This document shows positions 9,915 through 18,191 of a DNA stretch of 64,000 nucleotides, in pieces. Origin of the DNA: VMCP01 sp964527775. GTDB lineage: Bacteria; Bacteroidota; Bacteroidia; NS11-12g; UBA955. The stretch is from contig CAZGQS010000007.1 of assembly GCA_964527775.1 (NCBI GenBank), forward strand, positions 1-64,000. The letters are read 5' to 3'. The notes under the pieces were generated by a model. It did no database searches, had not been told where the DNA came from, and was given only the letters and a program-made list of their open reading frames with translations. Both the position numbers and the translations under genes were made by a program. Position 1 is the first letter of the stretch. Every line of letters starts with the position of its first letter.

Positions 9915-9980
9915 GTTTGTTCTTAAATTAATTGGACGGATTTACGAATTTAGCGTAATTTTACTGCTTTCTTTTTATAA

Positions 9981-10520
9981 ATGCAAGTTGAAGAGCTTTT
10001 GCCCGGTCTGCTTCTCATTACCCCTAAAGTATTTCAAGACCACCGTGGGCACTTTTTTGAGAGCTTCCGCGAGGATGTTTTATCGTCTCATGGATTAGCC
10101 AATAATTTTGTTCAAGACAATCAGAGTCTTTCCAATAAGGGTATTCTAAGAGGGCTACATTTTCAAGCACCGCCTCATGCTCAAGGGAAGTTCGTGAGGG
10201 TGATTTCGGGTGCTGTTTTAGACGTGGCTGTTGATATTCGAAAGGATTCTCCCACTTACGGTCAAGTTGCGGCTGTAGAATTGAATGAGGAGAATTTTAA
10301 AATGTTATACATACCCCCAGGGTTTGCACATGGATTTCTCACCCTGCAGGATCACACCATTTTTACCTACAAATGCACGGATTATTATCATCCTGAAACC
10401 GAAGGCGGTGTGAGATGGAATTCTCCAGAATTAAACATCCCTTGGAACATAGAAAATCCAATATTGTCCGCCAAAGATGAAATTCTTCCGCTGTTCAATG
10501 ATTTTGTGTCCCCATTTTAA
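9981..10520 (+). CDS. rfbC: dTDP-4-dehydrorhamnose 3,5-epimerase
   Basis: RmlC-type cupin that epimerises C3 and C5 of dTDP-4-keto-6-deoxyglucose in dTDP-L-rhamnose synthesis. Visible: DHRGHFFESF near residue 20, catalytic His60 in the LRGLHFQ motif, the basic segment QGKFVRVISGAVLDVAVDIR, IPPGFAHGFLTL (near 108-119), and YKCTDYYHPETEGG with the catalytic-region Tyr. The length of 179 residues is typical. The other rhamnose genes (rfbA, B, D) are not in this window, so it is separated from its pathway partners here. Confidence 0.95.
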   Translation: MQVEELLPGLLLITPKVFQDHRGHFFESFREDVLSSHGLANNFVQDNQSLSNKGILRGLHFQAPPHAQGKFVRVISGAVLDVAVDIRKDSPTYGQVAAVELNEENFKMLYIPPGFAHGFLTLQDHTIFTYKCTDYYHPETEGGVRWNSPELNIPWNIENPILSAKDEILPLFNDFVSPF

Positions 10521-10557
10521 GAAAAAACGATTAACTACCTAAAATACCCGTCAAGCT

Positions 10558-11520
10558 ATGAATCAAGATTTATCACCCAAAACCCAGGAGCTGCTTCAGA
10601 AGCTTCAAGAGAAATTCGGTCAAGAGAATCAAAAACTCGATGATTATCTTGAGGGATTGCTCTACAATAATTACGAACCTTATTGGCGTTATGTTGCTGT
10701 TGATACTTTGCTGTCATTGCAACAACCCAAAACCGATATTCCTGACGAAGTCATTTTCATTGGCTATCATCAAATCACGGAATTGTATTTTAAACTCATC
10801 ATACATGAGCTTGAACAAATGTCGGTAGGAGGTCTATCTGATGAGCGTTGGAAAGATAAACTAACTCGTGTAGTAAGGTACTTTAAAAACTTGATTGATA
10901 GTTTCGATATCATGATTGACGGCATGGAAATGAAACAGTTTTTGGAGTTTAGAATGTCGTTGTTACCAGCCAGTGGATTTCAAAGTGCGCAGTTTAGAAT
11001 GATTGAAATGGCTTGTACAGACATGTATTATCTGACTGCAGAGTCCCAAAGAGAAAACAGTCAATTAGAAGATGTACAGGGATGCTATCAGAATATTTAT
11101 TGGAAGCAGGGTTCTATTGATACTACTACAGGTCAACGCACATTAACCTTGAAGCAGTTTGAAGATCATTACGAAAAAACCTTCATGGAGTGGGCTGATA
11201 AATGGAAAAACATCAATTTGAACAAGCAATTGTTGAAGCTAGATGCTGATGGCAAATTGACGGAGGAGTTAAAAGGATATTTCAAAACTTTAGATGTTTA
11301 TTTAAACGTAAATTGGAGATTATCGCACTACCGAAGTGCTGTGAGATACCTTTCTAGCAAAGGAACAGATGTATCTGCCACAGGTGGTACCAATTGGCAA
11401 AAGTTTCTACCTCCTCGTTTTCAAAGAATCATTTCTTTTCCCTCTTTGTGGACACAAGAAGAGAAAGAGAATTGGGGTAAGGGTTGGGTTGATGAACAGA
11501 TGCTTTTGTTGAAGAAATAG
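10558..11520 (+). CDS. kynA: Tryptophan 2,3-dioxygenase family protein
   Basis: Heme enzyme that opens the indole ring of L-tryptophan to N-formylkynurenine. Family signatures: FIGYHQITELYFKLIIHELE (about residue 62; the active-site His/Tyr helix), LPASGFQSAQFRMIEM (about 138-153), and WRLSHYRSAVRYLSSKGTD (about 250), whose His is the expected proximal heme ligand. The next segment, SATGGTNW, replaces the usual GTGGSSG loop. It belongs to the longer Bacteroidota branch of the family, so activity on tryptophan is probable rather than certain. The MazG-like gene begins two bases after its stop. Confidence 0.85.
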   Translation: MNQDLSPKTQELLQKLQEKFGQENQKLDDYLEGLLYNNYEPYWRYVAVDTLLSLQQPKTDIPDEVIFIGYHQITELYFKLIIHELEQMSVGGLSDERWKDKLTRVVRYFKNLIDSFDIMIDGMEMKQFLEFRMSLLPASGFQSAQFRMIEMACTDMYYLTAESQRENSQLEDVQGCYQNIYWKQGSIDTTTGQRTLTLKQFEDHYEKTFMEWADKWKNINLNKQLLKLDADGKLTEELKGYFKTLDVYLNVNWRLSHYRSAVRYLSSKGTDVSATGGTNWQKFLPPRFQRIISFPSLWTQEEKENWGKGWVDEQMLLLKK

Positions 11521-11522
11521 CC

Positions 11523-11864
11523 ATGAGCCAGACAGACATTACCTTGAGTGAACTCCAGCAAAGGGTTGATCATTGGATCAAAACGGTTGGCGTTAGATAT
11601 TTCTCAGAACTCACAAATACCGCCGTTTTAATGGAGGAAGTGGGAGAGTTGGCTCGAATAATGTCAAGAAAATACGGAGACCAATCTTTTAAAGAGGGTG
11701 AAACCGATGAAAAATTGGCCGATGAAATGGCAGATGTACTGTGGGTTCTAGTCTGTTTAGCCAATCAGACAGGGGTAGACTTAACCAAGGCCATAGAATC
11801 GAACATCCAAAAGAAAACCCAAAGAGACGCTGAACGACATAAAAACAACGATAAGTTGCGTTGA
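11523..11864 (+). CDS. MazG-like nucleotide pyrophosphohydrolase
   Basis: 113 residues, the size of single-domain all-alpha NTP pyrophosphohydrolases. The metal-binding pattern is intact: LMEEVGELARIM (ExxxE helix) and LADEMADVLWVLV (ExxD helix). These enzymes hydrolyse canonical or damaged (d)NTPs to monophosphates and pyrophosphate. It starts two bases after the dioxygenase, suggesting cotranscription with no obvious functional link. Confidence 0.85.
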   Translation: MSQTDITLSELQQRVDHWIKTVGVRYFSELTNTAVLMEEVGELARIMSRKYGDQSFKEGETDEKLADEMADVLWVLVCLANQTGVDLTKAIESNIQKKTQRDAERHKNNDKLR

Positions 11865-11892
11865 AGCAAAACTTTCGGCCTACAATTTTTGT

Positions 11893-11900
11893 TACCTTTG
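11893..11900 (+). promoter_or_regulatory. Candidate -7 element for the mevalonate operon
   Basis: TACCTTTG fits TAnnTTTG and ends seven bases before the TTG start of fni. I see no good TTTG at the expected -33 position, so this is a partial promoter match. It would start a nearly leaderless operon mRNA. Confidence 0.4.
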
Positions 11901-11907
11901 TAAAACA

Positions 11908-12921
11908 TTGGCGGCAAATCACCTCAACAAAAGAAAAGCAGATCACATTGAATTGACCTTTCGTTCGCAATTGAGCGAAGGTGATTCACGGTTTTATTAC
12001 GAACCATTGTTCACTGCTTCCCCTGATCAACAAATCTTGAAAGAAATTCCTATTGCGGGTACTGTAATGCATGCTCCAATTTGGATATCGAGTATGACCG
12101 GCGGTGCTGAATTGGCTGGAGAAATCAATAAGAACCTGGCTAGGGCAGCGCAAAAATACGGCTTAGGCATGGGGCTAGGGTCTTGCAGACCTGTGTTAGA
12201 ACAAAAGGAGTCTGCTGCTGATTTTAAAGTTAGAAAAATCATAGGTGATCAACCTCTTTTTGCAAATTTGGGTATCGCTCAGTTGCAAGAATTAAAATCA
12301 GCCAATAAAGCTCACAAAATAAATGAATTGATACTCAGCCTGGAAGCTGACGGATTGATCATACACGTGAATCCACTGCAAGAGTGGTTTCAACCCGAAG
12401 GTGACAAATATTCTGAAGCGCCCATCGAAACCATAAAATGGGTTCTGGATTTTGCCCAATTCCCCATTATGGTCAAGGAAGTAGGACAAGGGTTTGGACC
12501 TAAGTCGTTAAAAGCCTTGTTAGAGCTGCCTTTGGAAGCATTGGATTTTGGTTCGTTTGGAGGAACAAACTTCAGCTTATTGGAAAATCACCGCAGAAGT
12601 GATCTAAGGGCCGATGAGTGGAAATGTGCTACGCACGTGGGACATTCATCCGTGGAAATGGTCGATACGGTCAATGAAATATTGACGTTAATGGCCGATG
12701 CTGGGAAAACATCCCCCGTGAAAACTATCATCGCATCTGGCGGTATTAAGAATTTTTTGGATGGATATTATGCCATCGAGAAAATCAATCATGCGGCTAT
12801 TTATGCTCAAGCAAGTCCCTTTTTGAAATATGCTCTACAAGGACAAGAGCCTTTAGATCAATATATAGAATCACAAATTGAAGGCCTGAAAATGGCCCAA
12901 GCTTACCTAACGGTTAAATAA
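11908..12921 (+). CDS. fni: Type 2 isopentenyl-diphosphate isomerase
   Basis: FMN-dependent enzyme interconverting IPP and DMAPP. Recognised from a TIM-barrel with ISSMTGGAELAGEINKNLAR (about residue 55), YGLGMGLGSCRPVLE, LFANLGIAQLQEL, LEADGLIIHVNPLQEW, FPIMVKEVGQGF and a C-terminal phosphate-binding ASGGIKNFLDG. Length 337 is typical. The start is the TTG at 11908, which keeps HLNKRKADHIEL, the usual N-terminus of the family. First gene of a six-gene isoprenoid operon; HMG-CoA reductase follows after one base. Confidence 0.93.
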   Translation: MAANHLNKRKADHIELTFRSQLSEGDSRFYYEPLFTASPDQQILKEIPIAGTVMHAPIWISSMTGGAELAGEINKNLARAAQKYGLGMGLGSCRPVLEQKESAADFKVRKIIGDQPLFANLGIAQLQELKSANKAHKINELILSLEADGLIIHVNPLQEWFQPEGDKYSEAPIETIKWVLDFAQFPIMVKEVGQGFGPKSLKALLELPLEALDFGSFGGTNFSLLENHRRSDLRADEWKCATHVGHSSVEMVDTVNEILTLMADAGKTSPVKTIIASGGIKNFLDGYYAIEKINHAAIYAQASPFLKYALQGQEPLDQYIESQIEGLKMAQAYLTVK

Positions 12922-12922
12922 A

Positions 12923-14269
12923 ATGAGAAAACCTGCACCTATTTCTGGCTTCAGTAAATTATCGAAAGAAGCAAAAATTGAATGGATTCTTCAGAATCAC
13001 GCCAGCGAGCCCGAGTCGGCATTAAATATGTTGACTGGTTATTGGCATAATCAAACGGAGGTTCAAAGACTTCACGATGAGTTCATTGAAAATACGGTTT
13101 CTAATTTTTATCTTCCGTTTGGGGTTGCTCCAAACTTCTTGATAGACGGTAAAATATTTACCATTCCCTTGGCCATAGAAGAGTCGAGCGTGGTTGCAGC
13201 AGCGGCCAAAGCTGCGAATTTTTGGTTGGAGCGCGGCGGATTTAAAACTGAGATCATTGGCATGACCAAAATTGGACATGTGCATTTTATATGGCAAGGA
13301 AAAGACTTTGATTTCTTACAAAAGGCATTTGTTAATCACAAACAACGTTTGTTTGATGCAACCGAAGAAATCACCCGCAACATGCGTCAACGCGGCGGAG
13401 GAATTCTAGACATTTCGCTGATAGATAAGTCTGACTTGGAAGAAGATTATTTTCAACTTCAGGTAAAATTTGATACCCGTGATTCGATGGGAGCAAATTT
13501 TATCAACTCTTGTTTAGAGGCTATTGCAAAAGAATGGGCTCAGATAGTAGGGGAGTTGAGAGCGGAACATCCGGTGCAGATTGTCATGAGTATTTTGAGC
13601 AATTACACGCCCGAATGCAGAGTTAAGGCTGAAGTAAGTTGTAAAATCAGCGATATCAATGAGGGTAGTGGCATTGGTAATCAGGAATTTGCTGAAAAAT
13701 TTGTGAGAGCCATTCGAATTGCCAAAGCTGAGCCCTACAGGGCCGTAACGCATAACAAGGGCATCATGAACGGAATCGACGCGATTATAATTGCCACAGG
13801 CAATGATTTTCGTGCTACCGAAGCTAGCGCGCACGCTTATGCCGCGAAAGACGGAAGTTATTCTAGTTTAACCCATGCCGAAATCAATGGTGACGAGTTT
13901 AAGTTTTGGATTGATTTACCTTTGAGTATAGGGACCGTTGGTGGAATTACCTCCTTGCATCCCATGGTAAAATTTGCCCATGAACTTTTAGGATATCCTT
14001 CTGCATCAGATTTGATGCGCATTGTTGCTGTTGCAGGATTGGCGCAGAATTTCAGTGCCGTTAGATCTTTGATTACCTCTGGAATTCAAAAGGGACACAT
14101 GAAAATGCACCTATTGAATATCTTGAATCAACTTGAAGCAACCGACGAGGAAAAAAAGGAAATCGTTGAGTATTTCAAAGATAAAGTAGTTAGTTTTTCT
14201 GCTGCAGTGGAAATCTTCTCTAAAGTTAGAGGAGTTTCATTAGGAGCAATTTCTTCAGAGAAGCATTAA
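12923..14269 (+). CDS. mvaA: Hydroxymethylglutaryl-CoA reductase, class II
   Basis: Reduces or interconverts HMG-CoA and mevalonate with NAD(P)H. Class II features: NTVSNFYLPFGVAPNFLIDG near residue 52, substrate-binding EESSVVAAAAKAA near 92, DTRDSMGANFINS near 178, and catalytic-His segment GIQKGHMKMHLLN near 385. Length 448 is normal for class II. One base separates it from fni, and its stop overlaps the ATG of the next gene (TAATG). HMG-CoA synthase is not in the window. Confidence 0.95.
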   Translation: MRKPAPISGFSKLSKEAKIEWILQNHASEPESALNMLTGYWHNQTEVQRLHDEFIENTVSNFYLPFGVAPNFLIDGKIFTIPLAIEESSVVAAAAKAANFWLERGGFKTEIIGMTKIGHVHFIWQGKDFDFLQKAFVNHKQRLFDATEEITRNMRQRGGGILDISLIDKSDLEEDYFQLQVKFDTRDSMGANFINSCLEAIAKEWAQIVGELRAEHPVQIVMSILSNYTPECRVKAEVSCKISDINEGSGIGNQEFAEKFVRAIRIAKAEPYRAVTHNKGIMNGIDAIIIATGNDFRATEASAHAYAAKDGSYSSLTHAEINGDEFKFWIDLPLSIGTVGGITSLHPMVKFAHELLGYPSASDLMRIVAVAGLAQNFSAVRSLITSGIQKGHMKMHLLNILNQLEATDEEKKEIVEYFKDKVVSFSAAVEIFSKVRGVSLGAISSEKH

Positions 14270-15207
14270 TGCAATCTTTTTACGCACCTGGTAAAATTTT
14301 ATTGAACGGTGAATACACCGTTTTGGTGGGCTTTGAGGGCATGGCCTTGCCGGTCAAATGCGGACAATGGCTCGATTCTTGGATCTTCAATACTCCACCC
14401 AATGGGGCTGATACCCTATATTATCAGGCCTTGGATGAAAACGAACAACCTTGGTTTCAATTGAACATAAGTTTAGAAGAACTGTTGCCCAGCAGTGAAA
14501 TTTCATCTGAAGATAAGTCCGTTGCAGATACGTTTTTAAAGATGCTCAATATGGTTCCCGAAGTATTCTTTGAGCCAGGTAAGTCAATTCGTTTGGTGAC
14601 GCGTCTCGGATTCAATAGGAATTCTGGCTTGGGCAGCAGCAGTACTTTCGTGGTATTGATGTCTCAGTTCTTCAGATTAAACCCGCATGAGGTTCAGGCT
14701 CATCTTTTCGGGGGAAGTGGATACGATGTTGCTATTGCACAGGTCCAAAAGCCTTTGATATTTTGGAAGAATGAACAAGGAGCACATTTCAGACCTTGGA
14801 AGTTGTCTTCTTCGTTAACCCAGCAGTGGAACATTGTTTTTTGGGGAGAAAAAGTTAATTCTAGAACCAGCAGTGCTAATGTAAAAAATACATTAGAGCA
14901 ACTCAGTCAGGATACTGCCTATAATATGCAATTGGAAAAGATTTTGTCTTTGACCAGAGATGCACAAGATATTCCAACTTTGGAAACATCCTTGGAAATG
15001 ATGCAAATGTTTTTGTCGCAATTGTTGGGATTAGAAACGCCTTATCAATCGCTCGATATGAAACCGGTGTCTCAAGGATTGTGTAAGTGGTTAGGTGCTT
15101 GGGGTGGAGACATGTTGTTGGTGAACAAGAAGATTTTGCAAGAATATCCAACCATTTTTAAGAATAAAACCGTTGTAGCCTGGAACGACTGGGTGATTCC
15201 AAATTAG
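14269..15207 (+). CDS. GYDIA-family GHMP kinase, candidate phosphomevalonate kinase
   Basis: GHMP-kinase fold: N-terminal YAPGKILLNGEYTVL, ATP-binding NSGLGSSSTFVVLM (about residues 122-135), and the GGSGYDVAIAQ segment that gives the family its name. The usual C-terminal Gly-rich motif is reduced to GAWGGDMLLV. It lies between HMG-CoA reductase and mvaD, in an operon that also has a separate mevalonate kinase. No canonical phosphomevalonate kinase is present, so supplying mevalonate 5-diphosphate is the obvious missing step. That assignment rests on context, not on a recognised catalytic signature. Overlaps mvaA by one base. Confidence 0.75.
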   Translation: MQSFYAPGKILLNGEYTVLVGFEGMALPVKCGQWLDSWIFNTPPNGADTLYYQALDENEQPWFQLNISLEELLPSSEISSEDKSVADTFLKMLNMVPEVFFEPGKSIRLVTRLGFNRNSGLGSSSTFVVLMSQFFRLNPHEVQAHLFGGSGYDVAIAQVQKPLIFWKNEQGAHFRPWKLSSSLTQQWNIVFWGEKVNSRTSSANVKNTLEQLSQDTAYNMQLEKILSLTRDAQDIPTLETSLEMMQMFLSQLLGLETPYQSLDMKPVSQGLCKWLGAWGGDMLLVNKKILQEYPTIFKNKTVVAWNDWVIPN

Positions 15208-15215
15208 AATATAGA

Positions 15216-16277
15216 ATGTCTGAATATAATAGTGTTAAATTTCGTTGCCCAAGCAACATAGCCTTGGTGAAATATTGGGGCAAAAAGTCGGGAGGGGTTC
15301 AACTTCCGGCAAATCCCAGCATTAGCTGGACATTGTCAGATCTCCACGCCACAACTACGGTCACACGATCTAGGTTGACAGATATGTCATCTTCAGCTAT
15401 CAGTTTGGAGTTCTTTTTAGCGGGCGAATCTAAACCTTCATTTGAGCCTAAAATTAGGCAATTTTTAGAGCGAATTGCGCCATTTATGCCCCAAATAAAG
15501 GAGTTTCATTGGAAAATTGAATCCGAAAACAATTTCCCTCACGGAACAGGAATAGCGAGTTCTGCTGCTGGGTTTGGAGCTTTGGCTTTGTGTTTTGCCG
15601 ATTTTCAGCGTGAAGATCTTGCCGCTGAGCAGAGTTGGAGCGAGGAAGAATTCCTACAAATAGCCAGTAAATATGCCCGTTTGGGTTCAGGTTCTGCTTG
15701 TAGAAGTGTATACGGACAACCTGGAATTTGGGGAGAAACCAACGCTTGGGGTGAAGCTACAGATGAATTTGCAGTACCCTTCACCGCAGACGTTCATGAG
15801 TCATTGAAAAATTGGGCTGATGCCGTTTTGATTGTAGATGATGGCGAAAAGTCGGTGAGTAGTACCCAAGGTCATGATTTATTGAAAGATCATCCTTATG
15901 CAGCTTCAAGATATCAACAAGCCCAAGTCAATTTGGAACGTTTACTGGAAATTATGAAGGTGGGAGATCTTAGCGGATTTATTTCTTTGGTGGAGTCGGA
16001 AGCACTGCAATTACATGCCATGATGATGTCTTCAGAGCCTTATTATTTGTTGATTCGTCCCAATACCATAGCCATTATAGAAAAGATTTGGAACAAACGC
16101 AAGGAAACTCAATGGCCCATGGCGTTTACTTTAGATGCGGGAGCCAATGTGCATTTGCTGTATGATAAATCTTACAGTGAACAGGTAATGAACTTTATTG
16201 AAACAGAGTTGTTACCTTATTGTAAGAACAGTTTGTATCTTTGCAGTGATATAGGTGGTTCACCACAAAAGAATTAA
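15216..16277 (+). CDS. mvaD: Diphosphomevalonate decarboxylase
   Basis: ATP-dependent decarboxylation of mevalonate 5-diphosphate to isopentenyl diphosphate. Signatures: CPSNIALVKYWGKK at residues 11-24, PANPSISWTL, FPHGTGIASSAAGFGALAL (near 110, Ser/Gly ATP loop), and LGSGSACRSVYG (about 162-173). The C-terminal TLDAGANVHLLY carries the catalytic-region Asp. Length 353 is slightly longer than the bacterial norm. Central gene of the isoprenoid operon; the ATG of the next kinase is one base after its stop. Confidence 0.95.
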   Translation: MSEYNSVKFRCPSNIALVKYWGKKSGGVQLPANPSISWTLSDLHATTTVTRSRLTDMSSSAISLEFFLAGESKPSFEPKIRQFLERIAPFMPQIKEFHWKIESENNFPHGTGIASSAAGFGALALCFADFQREDLAAEQSWSEEEFLQIASKYARLGSGSACRSVYGQPGIWGETNAWGEATDEFAVPFTADVHESLKNWADAVLIVDDGEKSVSSTQGHDLLKDHPYAASRYQQAQVNLERLLEIMKVGDLSGFISLVESEALQLHAMMMSSEPYYLLIRPNTIAIIEKIWNKRKETQWPMAFTLDAGANVHLLYDKSYSEQVMNFIETELLPYCKNSLYLCSDIGGSPQKN

Positions 16278-16278
16278 A

Positions 16279-17226
16279 ATGATAAAAGACTCCATGTTTT
16301 ACGCCAAAATACTTCTTTTCGGAGAGTATGGAATCATTGAAGATTCTATGGGGTTGAGCATTCCTTTTGATAATTTTAACGGTCGTTTTCGCTTTGTTGA
16401 CCCTTTAGAAGCTGATGATAGTCAGGTTCGAAGCAACAAGAGCATCGCTAAGTATGTGAAGCATTTGAAGCAAATGCATTTTAGCGGACAATTACCCTGC
16501 AAGTTTGATTTTGCTCGTTTGGAAGCAAATTTAGAAAAGGGTCTCTATTTCGATAGCAGCATTCCCCAGGGTTTTGGAGTTGGAAGTTCAGGCGCTTTGG
16601 TTGCTGCCATTTACAGCAATTATGCTGAAAATCCCATCACCGCTGACGATATCATGATTGAAGATCGTTTACAGCAGTTGAAAGAAGTTTTGGGACTCAT
16701 GGAAAGTTTTTTTCATGGAAAGAGTTCGGGGTTAGATCCTATGATATGTTATTTGAATTTACCCATCATCATAAAAGGGAAAGGCAATTTAGATACCGCT
16801 GAGTTGCCTGCAGAAAACATCATGGGTAAAGGTGCTATTTTCTTGTTGGATTCAGGTTCTCCAGGAAAAACGAAAGGCATGGTTGAAATTTTCCTCGAAC
16901 GTTTGAAGGAGGAAGGTTTCAGAAATATGGTGAAAACGGAATTGAAAAAACACAATGACAATGCCGTAACACACTTTTTGAAAGGAGAAGTTAAGCCTTT
17001 GTTTAAACACGTTAAGGCCATTTCACAGTTATTCTTCAATAACTTCCAACCTATGATTCCTCAAAACTTTGAATCCCTGTGGAAGAAAGGACTTGAAACC
17101 AATGCCTATTACCTGAAACTCTGCGGAAGCGGTGGGGGTGGTTTCGTTCTTGGTTTTACCGAAGACTTTGAACAAGCTCAAAAACTCTTAGAAGGGCACA
17201 ATGTTCAAGTAATCTACAGAATGTAA
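16279..17226 (+). CDS. mvk: Mevalonate kinase family protein
   Basis: Start placed at ATG 16279; an upstream GTG would overlap mvaD and add eight unlikely residues. GHMP motifs: YAKILLFGEYGIIEDSMGLS at the N-terminus, IPQGFGVGSSGALVAAIY (ATP loop, about residues 95-112), HGKSSGLDPMI (catalytic Asp), and KLCGSGGGGFVLGF near the C-terminus. Phosphorylates mevalonate, the step after HMG-CoA reductase. A TATCTTTG element at 16236-16243 inside the end of mvaD could provide an internal promoter. 315 residues, normal for the family. Confidence 0.88.
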   Translation: MIKDSMFYAKILLFGEYGIIEDSMGLSIPFDNFNGRFRFVDPLEADDSQVRSNKSIAKYVKHLKQMHFSGQLPCKFDFARLEANLEKGLYFDSSIPQGFGVGSSGALVAAIYSNYAENPITADDIMIEDRLQQLKEVLGLMESFFHGKSSGLDPMICYLNLPIIIKGKGNLDTAELPAENIMGKGAIFLLDSGSPGKTKGMVEIFLERLKEEGFRNMVKTELKKHNDNAVTHFLKGEVKPLFKHVKAISQLFFNNFQPMIPQNFESLWKKGLETNAYYLKLCGSGGGGFVLGFTEDFEQAQKLLEGHNVQVIYRM

Positions 17227-17227
17227 T

Positions 17228-18187
17228 ATGCCCAAGGGCAATCAAAGATTTTTAAGGTTTTTATACTTTTTGAGTTTGGTGCGTTGGTACAACGTAGCCT
17301 TGATTTCTTTTGCTCAAATCTTTTTGGCAGCCTACATGCAGCTGATGCTTCACGCAGAGGCCTCTAAAAAGTTGGCGTTGTGGTACTTTTTAACCGATAT
17401 AAACACCTATCTCATGGTGGTGGCTTCGGCTTTCACCATTGCCGCGGCATACATCATCAATTCTTTTTACGATAGAGACAAAGATCTGGTCAACCGCCCT
17501 TCGCATCCCTTGATGGCATCGGCAATTGGCACCAAACACTTGGCAAATTTATACATCATTTTTAATGTTATTGGTTTGACGTTTGCCGTTGTAGCTTCTG
17601 CAAAAATTGCGGCTTATTTCTTGGGGATTCAAATATTGTCGTGGTTTTATTCGCACAAATTGCAAAAAATCGCCTTCGTTAGAGAACTTACATCATCGCT
17701 TTTGACTGTTTCACCGGTATTGGCGGTTTGGATTCATTTAGGACTTCCATCTATCGAAATTTTGGGGTTCTTCACCGCATTAGCCCTGATAATATTAACA
17801 AAAGATGTATTAAAAGGTCTTGACGGACATAGGGGCAATTTGATTTTTGGATACAAAACGGTTGCCGTTGTAACTTCTAGAAACAATGCGCGTTTATCAT
17901 TGATAGTCATAAATTTAATGGCGTTATTGCTGTTCTTGTATTTGCGATTTTGGTTCGACTGGACCTTGGCCGTTGATTCATGGAAATACTTTGGCGACGC
18001 AGGGTTGATTTATTTGATTGGATTTTCCATTGGATTATCATCATTGGGTTCAATTTGGGCTTATTTCATGCCCTTGAATTTAATTCGTTGGGCTGTGAGA
18101 TGGCAAAAGTTATTGCTCATTGGCCACGTATCTGGAATTGTAGCTCTTATTGTTTATAAGTACATTCTGATTTATCTTCCGCTGTAA
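17228..18187 (+). CDS. UbiA-family prenyltransferase
   Basis: Polytopic membrane protein (about eight hydrophobic segments) with both Asp motifs of the UbiA superfamily: NSFYDRDKD (NxxxDxxxD) near residue 80, and KDVLKGLDGHRGN near 190. It transfers a polyprenyl group to an acceptor in the membrane. It closes the mevalonate operon one base after mevalonate kinase, so it directly consumes the operon's isoprenoid product. Similar Bacteroidota genes are often named geranylgeranylglycerol-phosphate geranylgeranyltransferase; the acceptor here (quinone precursor, glycerol phosphate or other) is unknown. Confidence 0.85.
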   Translation: MPKGNQRFLRFLYFLSLVRWYNVALISFAQIFLAAYMQLMLHAEASKKLALWYFLTDINTYLMVVASAFTIAAAYIINSFYDRDKDLVNRPSHPLMASAIGTKHLANLYIIFNVIGLTFAVVASAKIAAYFLGIQILSWFYSHKLQKIAFVRELTSSLLTVSPVLAVWIHLGLPSIEILGFFTALALIILTKDVLKGLDGHRGNLIFGYKTVAVVTSRNNARLSLIVINLMALLLFLYLRFWFDWTLAVDSWKYFGDAGLIYLIGFSIGLSSLGSIWAYFMPLNLIRWAVRWQKLLLIGHVSGIVALIVYKYILIYLPL

Positions 18188-18191
18188 TTTT

